Below, in pieces: positions 1-8,177 of a stretch of 49,324 bases of DNA. The stretch comes from Gammaproteobacteria bacterium (lineage in GTDB: Bacteria; Pseudomonadota; Gammaproteobacteria; Enterobacterales; Alteromonadaceae), in the NCBI GenBank assembly GCA_018222405.1, contig JAAFAI010000031.1, forward strand, positions 1 through 49,324, read 5' to 3'. The notes under the pieces were generated by a model. The model had not been told where the DNA came from, did no database searches, and saw only the letters and a list, made by a program, of their open reading frames with translations. The number at the start of each line of letters is the position of its first letter. Position 1 is the stretch's first letter. A program made the position numbers and the translations under genes.

Positions 1-10
1 CCCGTAGAAA

Positions 11-50
11 GATCGGTCAACCGATCAGTATAAATTTCTTAACTGATCGG
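11..50. terminator. Nested inverted repeats downstream of the TPR gene
   Basis: Three arms are visible: GATCGG (11-16), CCGATCAGT (21-29) and ACTGATCGG (42-50). The middle arm can pair with either outer arm, giving two mutually exclusive hairpins. On the minus strand this follows the stop of the TPR gene, and the shorter hairpin is followed by TTTCT, so a weak intrinsic terminator for the TonB operon is possible. The lack of a long T tract keeps confidence low. Confidence 0.35.
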
Positions 51-96
51 CATTAAGCTTATAGCTGGCTTTTCAATCAATTATGCGATGAATAAC

Positions 97-1410
97 TTAT
101 GAGCCCAGTTCTGCCTGAATCTGCTCGCTGCTGCTCTTTTCTGACTCAACAAACTTTGACCACTGCTGCGCCATACCTTTGCTTGAGCTGAATTTCTCAG
201 CTTCGGCCAGGGTATCCAGCGCCGCGGCATACTGTTTTTTGTTGTACAGCGCCATGCCTTTAATCAGATACGGGATGCCCGGATTACGCAACTCACCTTT
301 ATTAAGCGCGTTGTCTGCCGCTTCGATGGCGTTGTCCCAGCTTTCCATGTTCAGATAAATCTGCGCCAGTTGGGCATCGAGCTCACCGTCATCGGATAAG
401 TCGGCTGCCTGAGCCATTACCGGAACCGCTTTTTCCTGTTCTTTAGCCAGCGTCCAGCTTTGGCCAAGGAACTTAAGGTTACGCAGATTCTTTTCCAGCA
501 CTCCATCATTTAACGCCTGTTCCATCAGACGGGCACCTTTGTAAGGCGCTTTATGATAGTAATAAAGCTGTGCAAGGTTAAAGATATCGCCGCCATTGGT
601 CACGTAGCCCTGCTGATAAGCCGCTTCCATGATCGCCAGCTGCGTTTTCTCTTCACCCAGCTCACCGTACATACCCGCCAGTTGGATCCAGTACTTTGGC
701 TCGTTAAACAACTTCACCATTTTTACCAGCACGTCTTTAACCTTTTCAGGCTGCTTGAGCTCGTAATAAATAGCCCGTTGTAAAATCAGCCAGCCTTCGT
801 CCGGGATCATGCCTTCATCTTCGTGACCTTTAATGGCCTGATTGATGAATTCTGACGCCTCAGCGTACTGCTTATTCTGATAATAGGCCTGGGCTTTAAT
901 TACCAGATTCTTCGGTGGAATTTTACCGGTATTCAACGCTTCCCAACGCTCAAGATACTCAATACTCTGGCTGTAGTTACCCTGCATCAGGTGTAGCTGG
1001 GCCAGACTGAACAGCGTACTCATCTCGAAGCTTTCCGGGATCGGCTGTTGTTCAACCACTTTGGCAAGGTTTTCCAGTGCTTTGTCGTACTGCTCGTCGT
1101 TGTAGTAAATAAAGCCGTAGAAGTTATACATCATGGCCAGCTCATAGCTGTTCATGGAACTGGCTTTGTCCTGAACCACATCCAGGATACCGACCGCTTC
1201 AGCAATGTTGCCTGCATCAGCCTGTTCCTGGGCACGGGCTAACTGCTCGTAAACCTTCGAACGTAATGCCGGCGTACGACGGGTGGGCCGCTCGCTGGCT
1301 TTTTGTTCTTCCTGGGCAACTGCAGGTGCTGCCACCAGCGAACTCGCGCCAGTGAACAACAAGCCTGCCACCGCCAGTGACAACAGGGATTTAGAAAGTG
1401 TCTGTTTCAT
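97..1410 (-). CDS. TPR-repeat periplasmic protein of the TonB system
   Basis: This 437-residue protein has an N-terminal signal peptide with probable cleavage after AVA in APAVAQEEQ, followed by about eight tetratricopeptide-like helical hairpins. It is the last gene of a six-gene operon (DUF3450, TtpC-like, ExbB, ExbD, TonB, TPR), a layout known for TonB2-type systems of marine gammaproteobacteria, where the TPR protein is thought to assist energy transfer or scaffold the complex in the periplasm. I chose the ATG at 1410 because AAGG lies 5 nt upstream; an in-frame GTG two codons earlier has no proper ribosome binding site. The start lies 7 bp after the tonB stop, which suggests coupled translation. 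The exact role is inferred from context. Confidence 0.85.
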   Translation of the reverse strand: MKQTLSKSLLSLAVAGLLFTGASSLVAAPAVAQEEQKASERPTRRTPALRSKVYEQLARAQEQADAGNIAEAVGILDVVQDKASSMNSYELAMMYNFYGFIYYNDEQYDKALENLAKVVEQQPIPESFEMSTLFSLAQLHLMQGNYSQSIEYLERWEALNTGKIPPKNLVIKAQAYYQNKQYAEASEFINQAIKGHEDEGMIPDEGWLILQRAIYYELKQPEKVKDVLVKMVKLFNEPKYWIQLAGMYGELGEEKTQLAIMEAAYQQGYVTNGGDIFNLAQLYYYHKAPYKGARLMEQALNDGVLEKNLRNLKFLGQSWTLAKEQEKAVPVMAQAADLSDDGELDAQLAQIYLNMESWDNAIEAADNALNKGELRNPGIPYLIKGMALYNKKQYAAALDTLAEAEKFSSSKGMAQQWSKFVESEKSSSEQIQAELGS

Positions 1411-1417
1411 ACTCACC

Positions 1418-2029
1418 TTACCCGTCTATCTGGAACGTAATACGGTTTTGCACACCGGAAACTTCCGCTGGCTCACCATTTACAACCCGAGGCTTATACT
1501 TAAACTTCTTCGCTGCGTCCATCGCGGCCTGTTCAAAAATGCCTTCCGGATTCGCTTCGATAACGAACACGTCTTTCACAGCACCTTGTTTGGTTACGGT
1601 GAACTCAACAATAACAAAACCTTCGATACCACGTTGTAGTGCACGACGGGGATAAACCGGCGAGACCTTCACAATTGGCAGGTACTCACCATCGCCGCCT
1701 TCCAGCGCTAAACCGCCGCCTTCCAGTGCCATGCTGTCGCCCACATCTGCGGCAAAAGACATTCCGCTGCTATCAGCATCCGGACTTGGCGAGTCCATTT
1801 GCGGAGAGTCCATCGGCGGTGGTGGCTCTTCAGGCTTGGGTGGCTTACGTGGTTTACGTTCTTTCTTCTGCACCTGCTCTTCAGGTTTAATGCGCACAAA
1901 GTCTAACACGCTGCCTTTAGGCGGCTCAGTGAGTGCACTGCCGCCCATTTTGATCAGCGACTGCATCAGAAAGAACAATCCCAACGTAATCGCCAGTGAT
2001 ACAACAAATGCGATTAAAAATCGTGACAT
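1418..2029 (-). CDS. tonB: TonB energy transducer
   Basis: The 203-residue protein has the classic TonB plan: one N-terminal membrane anchor (about residues 4-24), a Lys/Pro-rich periplasmic linker with KPPKPEEPPPP, then a C-terminal TonB domain (about residues 115-203) beginning near VSPVYPRRALQRGIEGFV. TonB carries the proton-motive energy harvested by ExbB/ExbD to TonB-dependent receptors in the outer membrane. The linker is short, as is usual for TonB2-type proteins that work with a TtpC partner. exbD lies 13 bp upstream and the TPR gene follows immediately. The nearest receptor gene lies just upstream of the operon, so it is the natural candidate client, but that pairing is inferred. Confidence 0.94.
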   Translation of the reverse strand: MSRFLIAFVVSLAITLGLFFLMQSLIKMGGSALTEPPKGSVLDFVRIKPEEQVQKKERKPRKPPKPEEPPPPMDSPQMDSPSPDADSSGMSFAADVGDSMALEGGGLALEGGDGEYLPIVKVSPVYPRRALQRGIEGFVIVEFTVTKQGAVKDVFVIEANPEGIFEQAAMDAAKKFKYKPRVVNGEPAEVSGVQNRITFQIDG

Positions 2030-2042
2030 GGTCTATGCTCGC

Positions 2043-2450
2043 TTATGGCTCTTGCGCGGCGATTGACACATCGTAAACACCAGCGGCCCGGGATGCATCC
2101 ATCACTTTAATTAGCGTATCCGTAGTGGCTTTTTTATCGGCCTGAATAACTACGGTGCCCTGTGGGTTTTCCGCGTGTAAACGCTCAATATTAGCCTGTA
2201 CAGCACGAACATCGATACGTCGCTTGTTAATCCAGATTTCGCCTTTATCCGTGATGGCAATCAGGATGTTAGCGCGATCTTTCTTAACCGCAGTGGCGGC
2301 TTCCGGACGGTTAACGTCGATACCCGCTTCTTTCACAAAAGAGGCCGTTACGATGAAGAAGATCAACATGATAAATACAACGTCCAGCATGGGCGTCATA
2401 TCAATGGTGGCTTCTTCTTCATCCACCAGGTTTTGAAAATGCTGTTTCAT
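2043..2450 (-). CDS. exbD: ExbD biopolymer transport protein
   Basis: This is a 135-residue ExbD/TolR family protein with a short cytoplasmic tail, a single membrane helix (about residues 20-40) and a periplasmic domain. The proton-carrying aspartate of the family is present as D23 in MTPMLDVVFIMLIFF. Together with ExbB it forms the proton channel that energises TonB in the inner membrane. Its length fits ExbD rather than the longer TolR, and the neighbouring tonB gene supports ExbD over TolR. exbB lies 60 bp upstream in the same operon. Confidence 0.94.
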   Translation of the reverse strand: MKQHFQNLVDEEEATIDMTPMLDVVFIMLIFFIVTASFVKEAGIDVNRPEAATAVKKDRANILIAITDKGEIWINKRRIDVRAVQANIERLHAENPQGTVVIQADKKATTDTLIKVMDASRAAGVYDVSIAAQEP

Positions 2451-2510
2451 AATTCTTTCTTACCTTTCTAGTGGGTGACTCGCAATGAGTCCCCCTCTCG
2501 GAATACCTTG

Positions 2511-3026
2511 TTAGCGCTTGACGAGTGCTTCTTCTAAGTGAGCACGTTCGGTTTTTACTTTGCGGTTCAACCAGGTTGACGCAAATACACCAGACAGTGC
2601 TCCAACCATTCCGGCCATAGTCGGAATAGTGGCTTTCGAAACACCAGACGCCATCGAACGGGCATTACCTGAACCTGAGATGGCCATAACATCAAAAACT
2701 TCGATCATTCCGGTTACCGTTCCCATCAGACCCAGCAGCGGACAAAGTGCTACCAGCGCCTGAATAATCGGGATGCTGCCATTTAAACGAATGGTCAGCG
2801 ACGAAATGACTTTTGAGCGAACCTGCTCAGCGTACCAGGAAGAACGATCTTCGCGGGATTTCCACTGAGCGATTGCTTCTTTGCTTAAGCTTTTGTGCCA
2901 AATCAGCAGGTACAGAGCACGTTCGAGGATCAAGAGCCACATGACGAATATCAGCAACCCGATGACCAGGAGTACCTGGCCTCCGGTTTCTGTAAAATCA
3001 CGAATTGCTTCCAGAAACTCAATCAT
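2511..3026 (-). CDS. exbB: ExbB2-type proton channel protein
   Basis: At 171 residues this is the short ExbB2 form of the MotA/TolQ/ExbB family. The first membrane helix lies at about residues 15-37, and the conserved C-terminal double-helix region contains ALCPLLGLMGTVTGMIEVFD, followed by SGVSKATIPTMAGMVGAL. ExbB forms the pentameric stator through which protons flow to drive TonB. It is encoded 5 bp after the larger TtpC-like paralogue, which carries the same C-terminal module. The pairing of a short ExbB with a long TtpC-like protein is typical of TonB2 systems in Vibrio and Alteromonadales. Confidence 0.92.
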   Translation of the reverse strand: MIEFLEAIRDFTETGGQVLLVIGLLIFVMWLLILERALYLLIWHKSLSKEAIAQWKSREDRSSWYAEQVRSKVISSLTIRLNGSIPIIQALVALCPLLGLMGTVTGMIEVFDVMAISGSGNARSMASGVSKATIPTMAGMVGALSGVFASTWLNRKVKTERAHLEEALVKR

Positions 3027-3031
3027 GATGA

Positions 3032-4399
3032 TTAGCCTTTCTCAGCGCGCTCAGCGATTACTCCGGCAGCTTGTTCCTGCAGAATGTAAACAATGTTCTT
3101 ACTACGCGTGTTCAGCATCGCATACAGTAAGGTAGTCGGGATAGCTACCACCAGACCCAGTACGGTAGTTACCAGGGCAGTAGAGATACCACCAGCCATC
3201 AGTTTCGGGTCACCGGTACCAAACAGGGTAATCGCCTGGAAGGTGTTGATCATACCGGTAACGGTACCTAACAGACCCATCAGCGGTGCCACAACCGAGA
3301 TGATCTTAATGATGGTCAGGTTACGGCCCAGTTTAGGTACTTCCGCCAGAATGGCTTCCGTTAAGTGCAGTTCCAGTGCTTCAGTGTCGGCATTAGGATG
3401 CTCATCACGCACTTTCAGTACACGGCCCAGCGGGTTGGTAGACTTCACTTCTTTCGACTTCAGCTGACGGTTTACCTTGGTACGAATGATAGTCAGGGTA
3501 AACAAACGCTCAATCGACAGTAACAGACCAAAGGCACCTACGATAAGAATGATGTAACCAACCACACCACCCTGCTCTACACGTTCCTGCAGATTAGGCG
3601 CTTGTACCAGCAGGCCAAGGATTGAACCGCCAGTCGGGTCGATACCAAACTTAACCAGTTCACCATTAGAAGCCTGCAGCTCAGCAGCTGACTCACCGTA
3701 ACGACCAGCAGGCTGACGGATAAGCTCGGCAACAGTGCCAGTCAGGCCGTTGTAATCAAGGTATTTACCATCTGAAACCAGCGCAAACGGACCAACACGA
3801 ACCACTTCTTTAGACACTTTCGCGCCACCGGCTTCAACAACGTCGGTAGTGAACTTGGTAACTTTGCCTGATTGGGTCATTTCGCGCTGAATTTCATACC
3901 AGACCTGTTCGATTTCATCGATAGAGGCCAGTTTTGAGCTTGAGCCCATGTCCTGAGCAAGCTGGTCTAAGAACGCAGCACGGCCCGGGATTTCAGCAGA
4001 GACCACTGAATTATAAAATTTGTTTTTCGTGTCGCCGGCAACCTGTTGCAGCACACCAAATAACTCTTTTAATGAACCTAAACGGTTGGTCAGTGCTTCA
4101 TTTAAGTCTGCCAGTTTAAATTCGTTTTGTTCAAAGGCGGTTTCAAGTTGCTCTGAAGTAGCCAGTGTGCGATCACGCAACTGTGCCGTTTCGCGTAGAA
4201 TGCGGTCCTGCTCTGCTCGCTGAGCCATAAACTCTTGCTCACGCTGTTTGTTTTGCTCAGTCTGCGCGAACTTACCTTCTTCCAGTTGCTTTAATAAAGC
4301 ATCTAAATCTAATGCACGGTCATCCTGTGCGATAGCGTTTACGCTGATGCTCGCAGCAACCAGACCAAATACGATATTCTTAAACGATTTCAACATCAT
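3032..4399 (-). CDS. TtpC-like ExbB/TolQ family protein with periplasmic coiled coil
   Basis: The 455-residue protein begins with a signal peptide (cleavage near NAIAQDD), continues with a long charged, coiled-coil-rich periplasmic part (about residues 30-260), and ends in a MotA/TolQ/ExbB channel domain with three membrane helices (about 268-290, 352-382 and 398-422), including APLMGLLGTVTGMINTFQAI. This matches TtpC, the extra component needed by TonB2 systems of vibrios to energise transport. A ribosome binding site AGAGGA precedes two adjacent ATG codons; the first was kept. It lies between the DUF3450 gene and exbB with gaps of 10 and 5 bp. The symbol is left empty because ttpC is established only for Vibrio. 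Confidence 0.88.
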   Translation of the reverse strand: MMLKSFKNIVFGLVAASISVNAIAQDDRALDLDALLKQLEEGKFAQTEQNKQREQEFMAQRAEQDRILRETAQLRDRTLATSEQLETAFEQNEFKLADLNEALTNRLGSLKELFGVLQQVAGDTKNKFYNSVVSAEIPGRAAFLDQLAQDMGSSSKLASIDEIEQVWYEIQREMTQSGKVTKFTTDVVEAGGAKVSKEVVRVGPFALVSDGKYLDYNGLTGTVAELIRQPAGRYGESAAELQASNGELVKFGIDPTGGSILGLLVQAPNLQERVEQGGVVGYIILIVGAFGLLLSIERLFTLTIIRTKVNRQLKSKEVKSTNPLGRVLKVRDEHPNADTEALELHLTEAILAEVPKLGRNLTIIKIISVVAPLMGLLGTVTGMINTFQAITLFGTGDPKLMAGGISTALVTTVLGLVVAIPTTLLYAMLNTRSKNIVYILQEQAAGVIAERAEKG

Positions 4400-4409
4400 C
4401 TTCGTCCTC

Positions 4410-5165
4410 TTAGTCTGTAATCGCGACAGGCAGCATTAACAGATCAGGCGCAAGTTGCTTCTTGGCCATGCGTAATGCTTTGGTTACCTGGGTACGGTAA
4501 GAGCTGTCTAACTCTTCCCACTGACGGGTTTGCTTGTTCCACACGCCCTGGGTGCCGGCATCACGGGTTTGATAAATCAGCGCAGTACGACCTAAGCGTA
4601 AAAACTCAACGTCACGCTCCTGACCGTTGATTTCATGGATACCAGTGTAGGCTTCCATAGTGCGGCCGTAATCCATCTCAACCTGATAGGCTTCCATCAC
4701 ACGACGAAATTTTTCAGAGGCGGCCACATCGGCGCGGTCCATCATGCTTTTCAGGCTGGCGATACGCTCAGCACGCTCTTGCGCAAGAAACGGCACATCC
4801 AGTTCGATAAACTGTTCCAGACCATCAATCATACGGATCATCAGTGGCGTGATTTGGCGCTCGATAACAGACACTTCATCGATAGCCGCATTCAGGTCAG
4901 CCATTTCCTGTTCCTGGTTGGCGATCTGTTTACGCAGCTGGTTGTTATACACTTCCAGGCCTTCGATCTCTTTGTTCAGCGTTTTAAACTGTTGCAGCTT
5001 GCTGTCAATCTGATCGGTAATGCCATCAATTTTTTGCTGCGATTTGGCAGCTGACTCGTTGATTTCCTTGGCAGTGTCAATGGCAGGCTTTAAGTCCTGC
5101 TCCTGAGCAAAGGCTGATGCCGACAATAAAGCCGTGCTCATCAGCAAGGTGTTAAAAAGCTTCAT
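4410..5165 (-). CDS. DUF3450 coiled-coil periplasmic protein of the TonB operon
   Basis: This 251-residue protein has a signal peptide ending at SAFA, then a strongly predicted coiled coil (about residues 30-105, rich in Gln, Glu and Lys heptads), then a helical domain. The pattern and its place ahead of TtpC-like, ExbB, ExbD and TonB identify it as the DUF3450 component usually found as the first gene of TonB2-type operons. Its biochemical role is not established; a periplasmic structural link is an inference. It is the promoter-proximal gene, and the Pho box at 5242-5259 lies about 75 bp upstream of its start. Confidence 0.85.
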   Translation of the reverse strand: MKLFNTLLMSTALLSASAFAQEQDLKPAIDTAKEINESAAKSQQKIDGITDQIDSKLQQFKTLNKEIEGLEVYNNQLRKQIANQEQEMADLNAAIDEVSVIERQITPLMIRMIDGLEQFIELDVPFLAQERAERIASLKSMMDRADVAASEKFRRVMEAYQVEMDYGRTMEAYTGIHEINGQERDVEFLRLGRTALIYQTRDAGTQGVWNKQTRQWEELDSSYRTQVTKALRMAKKQLAPDLLMLPVAITD

Positions 5166-5225
5166 AGATTCAAACCTTTTGTTTTCAAGAAATCGGATGT
5201 ACCGACCACTAAATTAGCTGCGGGT

Positions 5226-5259
5226 AGGATAGGGGGTTTCTGTGACAGTTTTATTACAT
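5226..5259 (-). promoter_or_regulatory. Pho box and -10 of the TonB operon
   Basis: Read on the minus strand, 5259 to 5242 is ATGTAATAAAACTGTCAC, which agrees with the E. coli PhoB consensus CTGTCATAWAWCTGTCAY at 16 of 18 positions. Exactly 10 nt downstream is TATCCT (5231-5226), a -10-like hexamer; phoA of E. coli shows the same 10-nt spacing. No -35 hexamer is apparent, as expected for PhoB-activated promoters. The site faces the DUF3450-ttpC-exbB-exbD-tonB-TPR operon. The match was scored by eye; control by PhoB is inferred. Confidence 0.72.
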
Positions 5260-5281
5260 ATCTGTCATATAAATATGGCAG

Positions 5282-5307
5282 TAAAAAGGGGCCCTTACGG
5301 CCCCTTT
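5282..5307 (-). terminator. Rho-independent terminator of the receptor gene
   Basis: On the minus strand, AAAGGGGCC and GGCCCCTTT form a perfect 9-bp stem with a 5-nt loop, followed by a short T tract. It lies 11 bp after the stop of the TonB-dependent receptor and separates that transcript from the TonB operon, which then starts from its own Pho-box promoter. Confidence 0.85.
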
Positions 5308-5318
5308 GCTGATGCTGC

Positions 5319-8072
5319 TTAGAACTGATAGCTGTAGCTTAAACCAAACTCTACGCCATCTTCCTGTAACAACAGGTTTAGGCCTTCCTGTTGAATTTGC
5401 TTGGATTGATCCAGCAGGTTTTTGATGCTGAATTTAATCCGCGTGTTGAAGTCAGGATAGTAGGTGTAATTCATATCCAGTGAGTGGTAGGTCTGCTCTT
5501 CGGCATCCTCGTTACCACGCGTACCAGGCACGATAATCCGTGGTCCAAAAGCGTTGTAAACTAAGGTGGCAGAGTGCTCACCGTTATCAGAATCGTAACC
5601 TACCTGCAGGTTAGCTACCCATTCAGAGTGGCCCACCAGGCGGCGTTTGTTGTTGGTCACCGTAATCGATGCAGAAGTTGCATTCAGGGCATCGAGCAAC
5701 TGAGTTTCAAACAAACTGGTCACGTCATCTTCTACCGCACCCAGCGTCACTTCAGAGTCAGAAATGGTCAGGTTACCGGTCACGAAGAAGTTACTCAAGT
5801 CACTGCTGATAATGCTCAGGTCCTGCAGGAACTCTACTTCCAGGCCATACAACTTACCTGATTCACCGTTGGCGGTTAACAGGTTAGGTGCTGCACCACC
5901 CACGGTGTTCAGCTCAATCAGTTCGATTGGCTTTTCGATGTCCTTATAGAACACCGCTACCGACAGGTTATTGCCCGCTTCACGATACCATTCCCAGCGG
6001 AAATCGACGTTGTCCAGCTTAGAGCTTTGCAGCAGTGGCGTACCACGTACCAGGAACTCGGTCAGCGGGTCGATAAAGAAGGTAACACTTACGTCACGCA
6101 GGTCCGGGCGGATGGTCGTCTGACTCATGTTCAAACGGAACTGCATGTCGTTATCCATCATGTAGGTTAACGCCAGTGACGGGAAGAAGTCGTCTTCCTC
6201 AAAGAATAACTGCTCGATTTCTTCCGGGCTCACAGAAAACTGGTTCGAGTGTGCCTCAAAAGGTACTGAGACCTGACGGAAGTCTTCGTAGCGCACACCA
6301 CCACTTACCCGCCACGTGTTATTAATAAACGCATCCATCATCAGGTAGTAAGCGTCGATCTTGGTACCGGCAGCAAATTCGTCGCCATCAGCCATACCTG
6401 ACTCTAAGATATTGGCGCCGGTTGCGCTGCGGTAGAAATCATCATTATTGATGTTTTCATCTGAGAAAATCTCATCAATGCGGTTACCAAACAGGAAATC
6501 GCTGGAGATTGCCCGGTGGGTCACATTAATTGGAATGTTCTCGGCCTTACGCGCTTTTTCGAAGAAGTCGGCTCCGGCTTTAATTTCCAGCTCCAGACCT
6601 TCGGCCATAATCGGATAGCCGGCGTTCCAGCCCCAGGTTTCCACTACGTCGCGCAGGTCCTGATAACCTCTGTTAACGCTGGTAGCGGCAATAGGCTGCA
6701 ATTGCTGATCGACAAACGCACCATCAGCAAAGTTTTGCTGGTAAGTCACATCCAGACTGCCTGGTGCCGAACGACGCGCCCGGCTGGTGCCGGCGTACCA
6801 GTCGAGGTACAGGAAGTTAAGCTCAGGGAAGTTATGGGTACCTTTAATCTGATTTGAGTTCATGCGGCGCTCTTCAAAGAGCATGTCCACACGTTGCAAT
6901 TCAGTTTCGCCAAATACCGTTTCATTAATATCGATAAATTCACGTACCCGCACCCGGTCACTCATGTCGTGCAGGATCAGGTTAGTCATATCGATACGGT
7001 GGTTACTGTTGATTTCCCAACCGAGGTTAAGCATGCCGCTCCAGCGTACCTGCTGTTCGGTATCCACGCCTTCAAAGAACTGCGCGAAACATTTGCCGTC
7101 TTTAGAATAGCGGTCCGGCAGGTCAGAACACCCCACGGTGCCCAGGTTATTACCCTGGCTGCCCTGATTGATGTTCCATTCATTTTCGTAAGACACTGCC
7201 GACAGGAAACCGAATACGCCGTAATCGGTATCGTAGTTATCCCCTAAGGTCATGCCCAGGTTGAAGTCCGGATCTACGCTCTTTGGATCAGGGCCGATAT
7301 CCCAGAACATCGAGCTCAGCATGGCTTTGCGATCTTCCAGGGTTAAACGATAGCTGTTAGAGCCCTGAATACCAGCGTCAGATTGCGCCCGGTCGAGGCT
7401 GTCTGAAATGACCGATGACAGTTCTCGCGTGCCGTCGTCGCGGCCGGTCCAGTCGTCACCGCCGCCAGAATAGAAGAAGCCATCATCAGAGTTATTAGTG
7501 TTGTACCCTAACCCGCCACTTACGCGGAAAATAAAGTCAGTCGGGATGGTTTTGGTACGAATGTTTACGTTACCACCACCGAAGTGCGAAGGCATATTCG
7601 GCGAGAAGGATTTCTGCACATTCAGACTTTCGATGATGTCAGACGGGAATAAGTCTAACGGTACGACCGAGCGGGTTGGATCCGGGCTCGGTACGCCCAT
7701 CCCGTTTAACTGGGTACTGGAATAACGTTCACCCAAACCTCGAACGTAGATAAATTTACCGTCTACCAGGGTCAGACCGGTTACCCGGCGCAGGGCGGAT
7801 GCGGCATCGCCGTCACCAGTACGTGAAATCTGTTCTGCGCCCATGATATCGGCAACGAACGCCTGATTCTGACGCTCCTGCAGTACTGCTGCTGCCGTAC
7901 CTTTTAAACGTGTACCCGTCGCAACAACTTCTTCGATAGCCTGCGCTTCTTCCTGTTCACTCTGCTGCGCAATCGCGGCGCTGAAAGGATGTAGTGAACT
8001 TGCACAGAGCGCAAAGGCAACCGATTTATAAAGCCGTGACATCGACGGCATTGGACGGTCTGTTGAACTCAT
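5319..8072 (-). CDS. TonB-dependent outer-membrane receptor
   Basis: The 917-residue protein has a signal peptide (cleavage near AAIAQQ), a TonB-box-like segment EEVVATGTRLKG around residues 46-57, a plug domain (about 60-180) with SALRRVTGLTLVDGKF and YVRGLGERYSSTQLNG, and a long beta barrel ending in LSYSYQF with the terminal aromatic residue used for outer-membrane insertion. It has no N-terminal carboxypeptidase-like or STN signalling domain, so it is a transporter rather than a transducer. The gene follows the repeat lipoprotein after 105 bp without a clear terminator or Pho box of its own, suggesting cotranscription. The substrate cannot be read from sequence; placement between two Pho boxes suggests a phosphorus-containing compound. 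Confidence 0.92.
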   Translation of the reverse strand: MSSTDRPMPSMSRLYKSVAFALCASSLHPFSAAIAQQSEQEEAQAIEEVVATGTRLKGTAAAVLQERQNQAFVADIMGAEQISRTGDGDAASALRRVTGLTLVDGKFIYVRGLGERYSSTQLNGMGVPSPDPTRSVVPLDLFPSDIIESLNVQKSFSPNMPSHFGGGNVNIRTKTIPTDFIFRVSGGLGYNTNNSDDGFFYSGGGDDWTGRDDGTRELSSVISDSLDRAQSDAGIQGSNSYRLTLEDRKAMLSSMFWDIGPDPKSVDPDFNLGMTLGDNYDTDYGVFGFLSAVSYENEWNINQGSQGNNLGTVGCSDLPDRYSKDGKCFAQFFEGVDTEQQVRWSGMLNLGWEINSNHRIDMTNLILHDMSDRVRVREFIDINETVFGETELQRVDMLFEERRMNSNQIKGTHNFPELNFLYLDWYAGTSRARRSAPGSLDVTYQQNFADGAFVDQQLQPIAATSVNRGYQDLRDVVETWGWNAGYPIMAEGLELEIKAGADFFEKARKAENIPINVTHRAISSDFLFGNRIDEIFSDENINNDDFYRSATGANILESGMADGDEFAAGTKIDAYYLMMDAFINNTWRVSGGVRYEDFRQVSVPFEAHSNQFSVSPEEIEQLFFEEDDFFPSLALTYMMDNDMQFRLNMSQTTIRPDLRDVSVTFFIDPLTEFLVRGTPLLQSSKLDNVDFRWEWYREAGNNLSVAVFYKDIEKPIELIELNTVGGAAPNLLTANGESGKLYGLEVEFLQDLSIISSDLSNFFVTGNLTISDSEVTLGAVEDDVTSLFETQLLDALNATSASITVTNNKRRLVGHSEWVANLQVGYDSDNGEHSATLVYNAFGPRIIVPGTRGNEDAEEQTYHSLDMNYTYYPDFNTRIKFSIKNLLDQSKQIQQEGLNLLLQEDGVEFGLSYSYQF

Positions 8073-8124
8073 TATTTAAAACTCCACTGAAACTCAAATT
8101 TTTTGCTGGATTTTCAACAGGTCA

Positions 8125-8140
8125 GGCGCCATGCGGCGCC
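8125..8140. repeat. Short hairpin between lipoprotein and receptor genes
   Basis: GGCGCC, ATGC and GGCGCC form a compact 6-bp stem with a 4-nt loop in the 105-bp gap. It has no adjacent T tract on the minus strand, so it is more likely an mRNA processing or stability hairpin within a lipoprotein-receptor transcript than a terminator. Confidence 0.4.
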
Positions 8141-8177
8141 CTTCCTTTTATATGACTTTACGTAAGCGCGGTGCAGA

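Noticed and set aside
5260..5280. Plus-strand CTGTCAT as a Pho box half-site towards the receptor gene end
   Set aside because: The 7-bp unit is exact, but the neighbouring units 11 bp away do not match and it faces the 3' end of a gene on the other strand.
8073..8177. Separate Pho-box promoter for the TonB-dependent receptor
   Set aside because: Only one weak unit (AAGTCAT) is present, without a partner at 11 bp; cotranscription with the lipoprotein is simpler.
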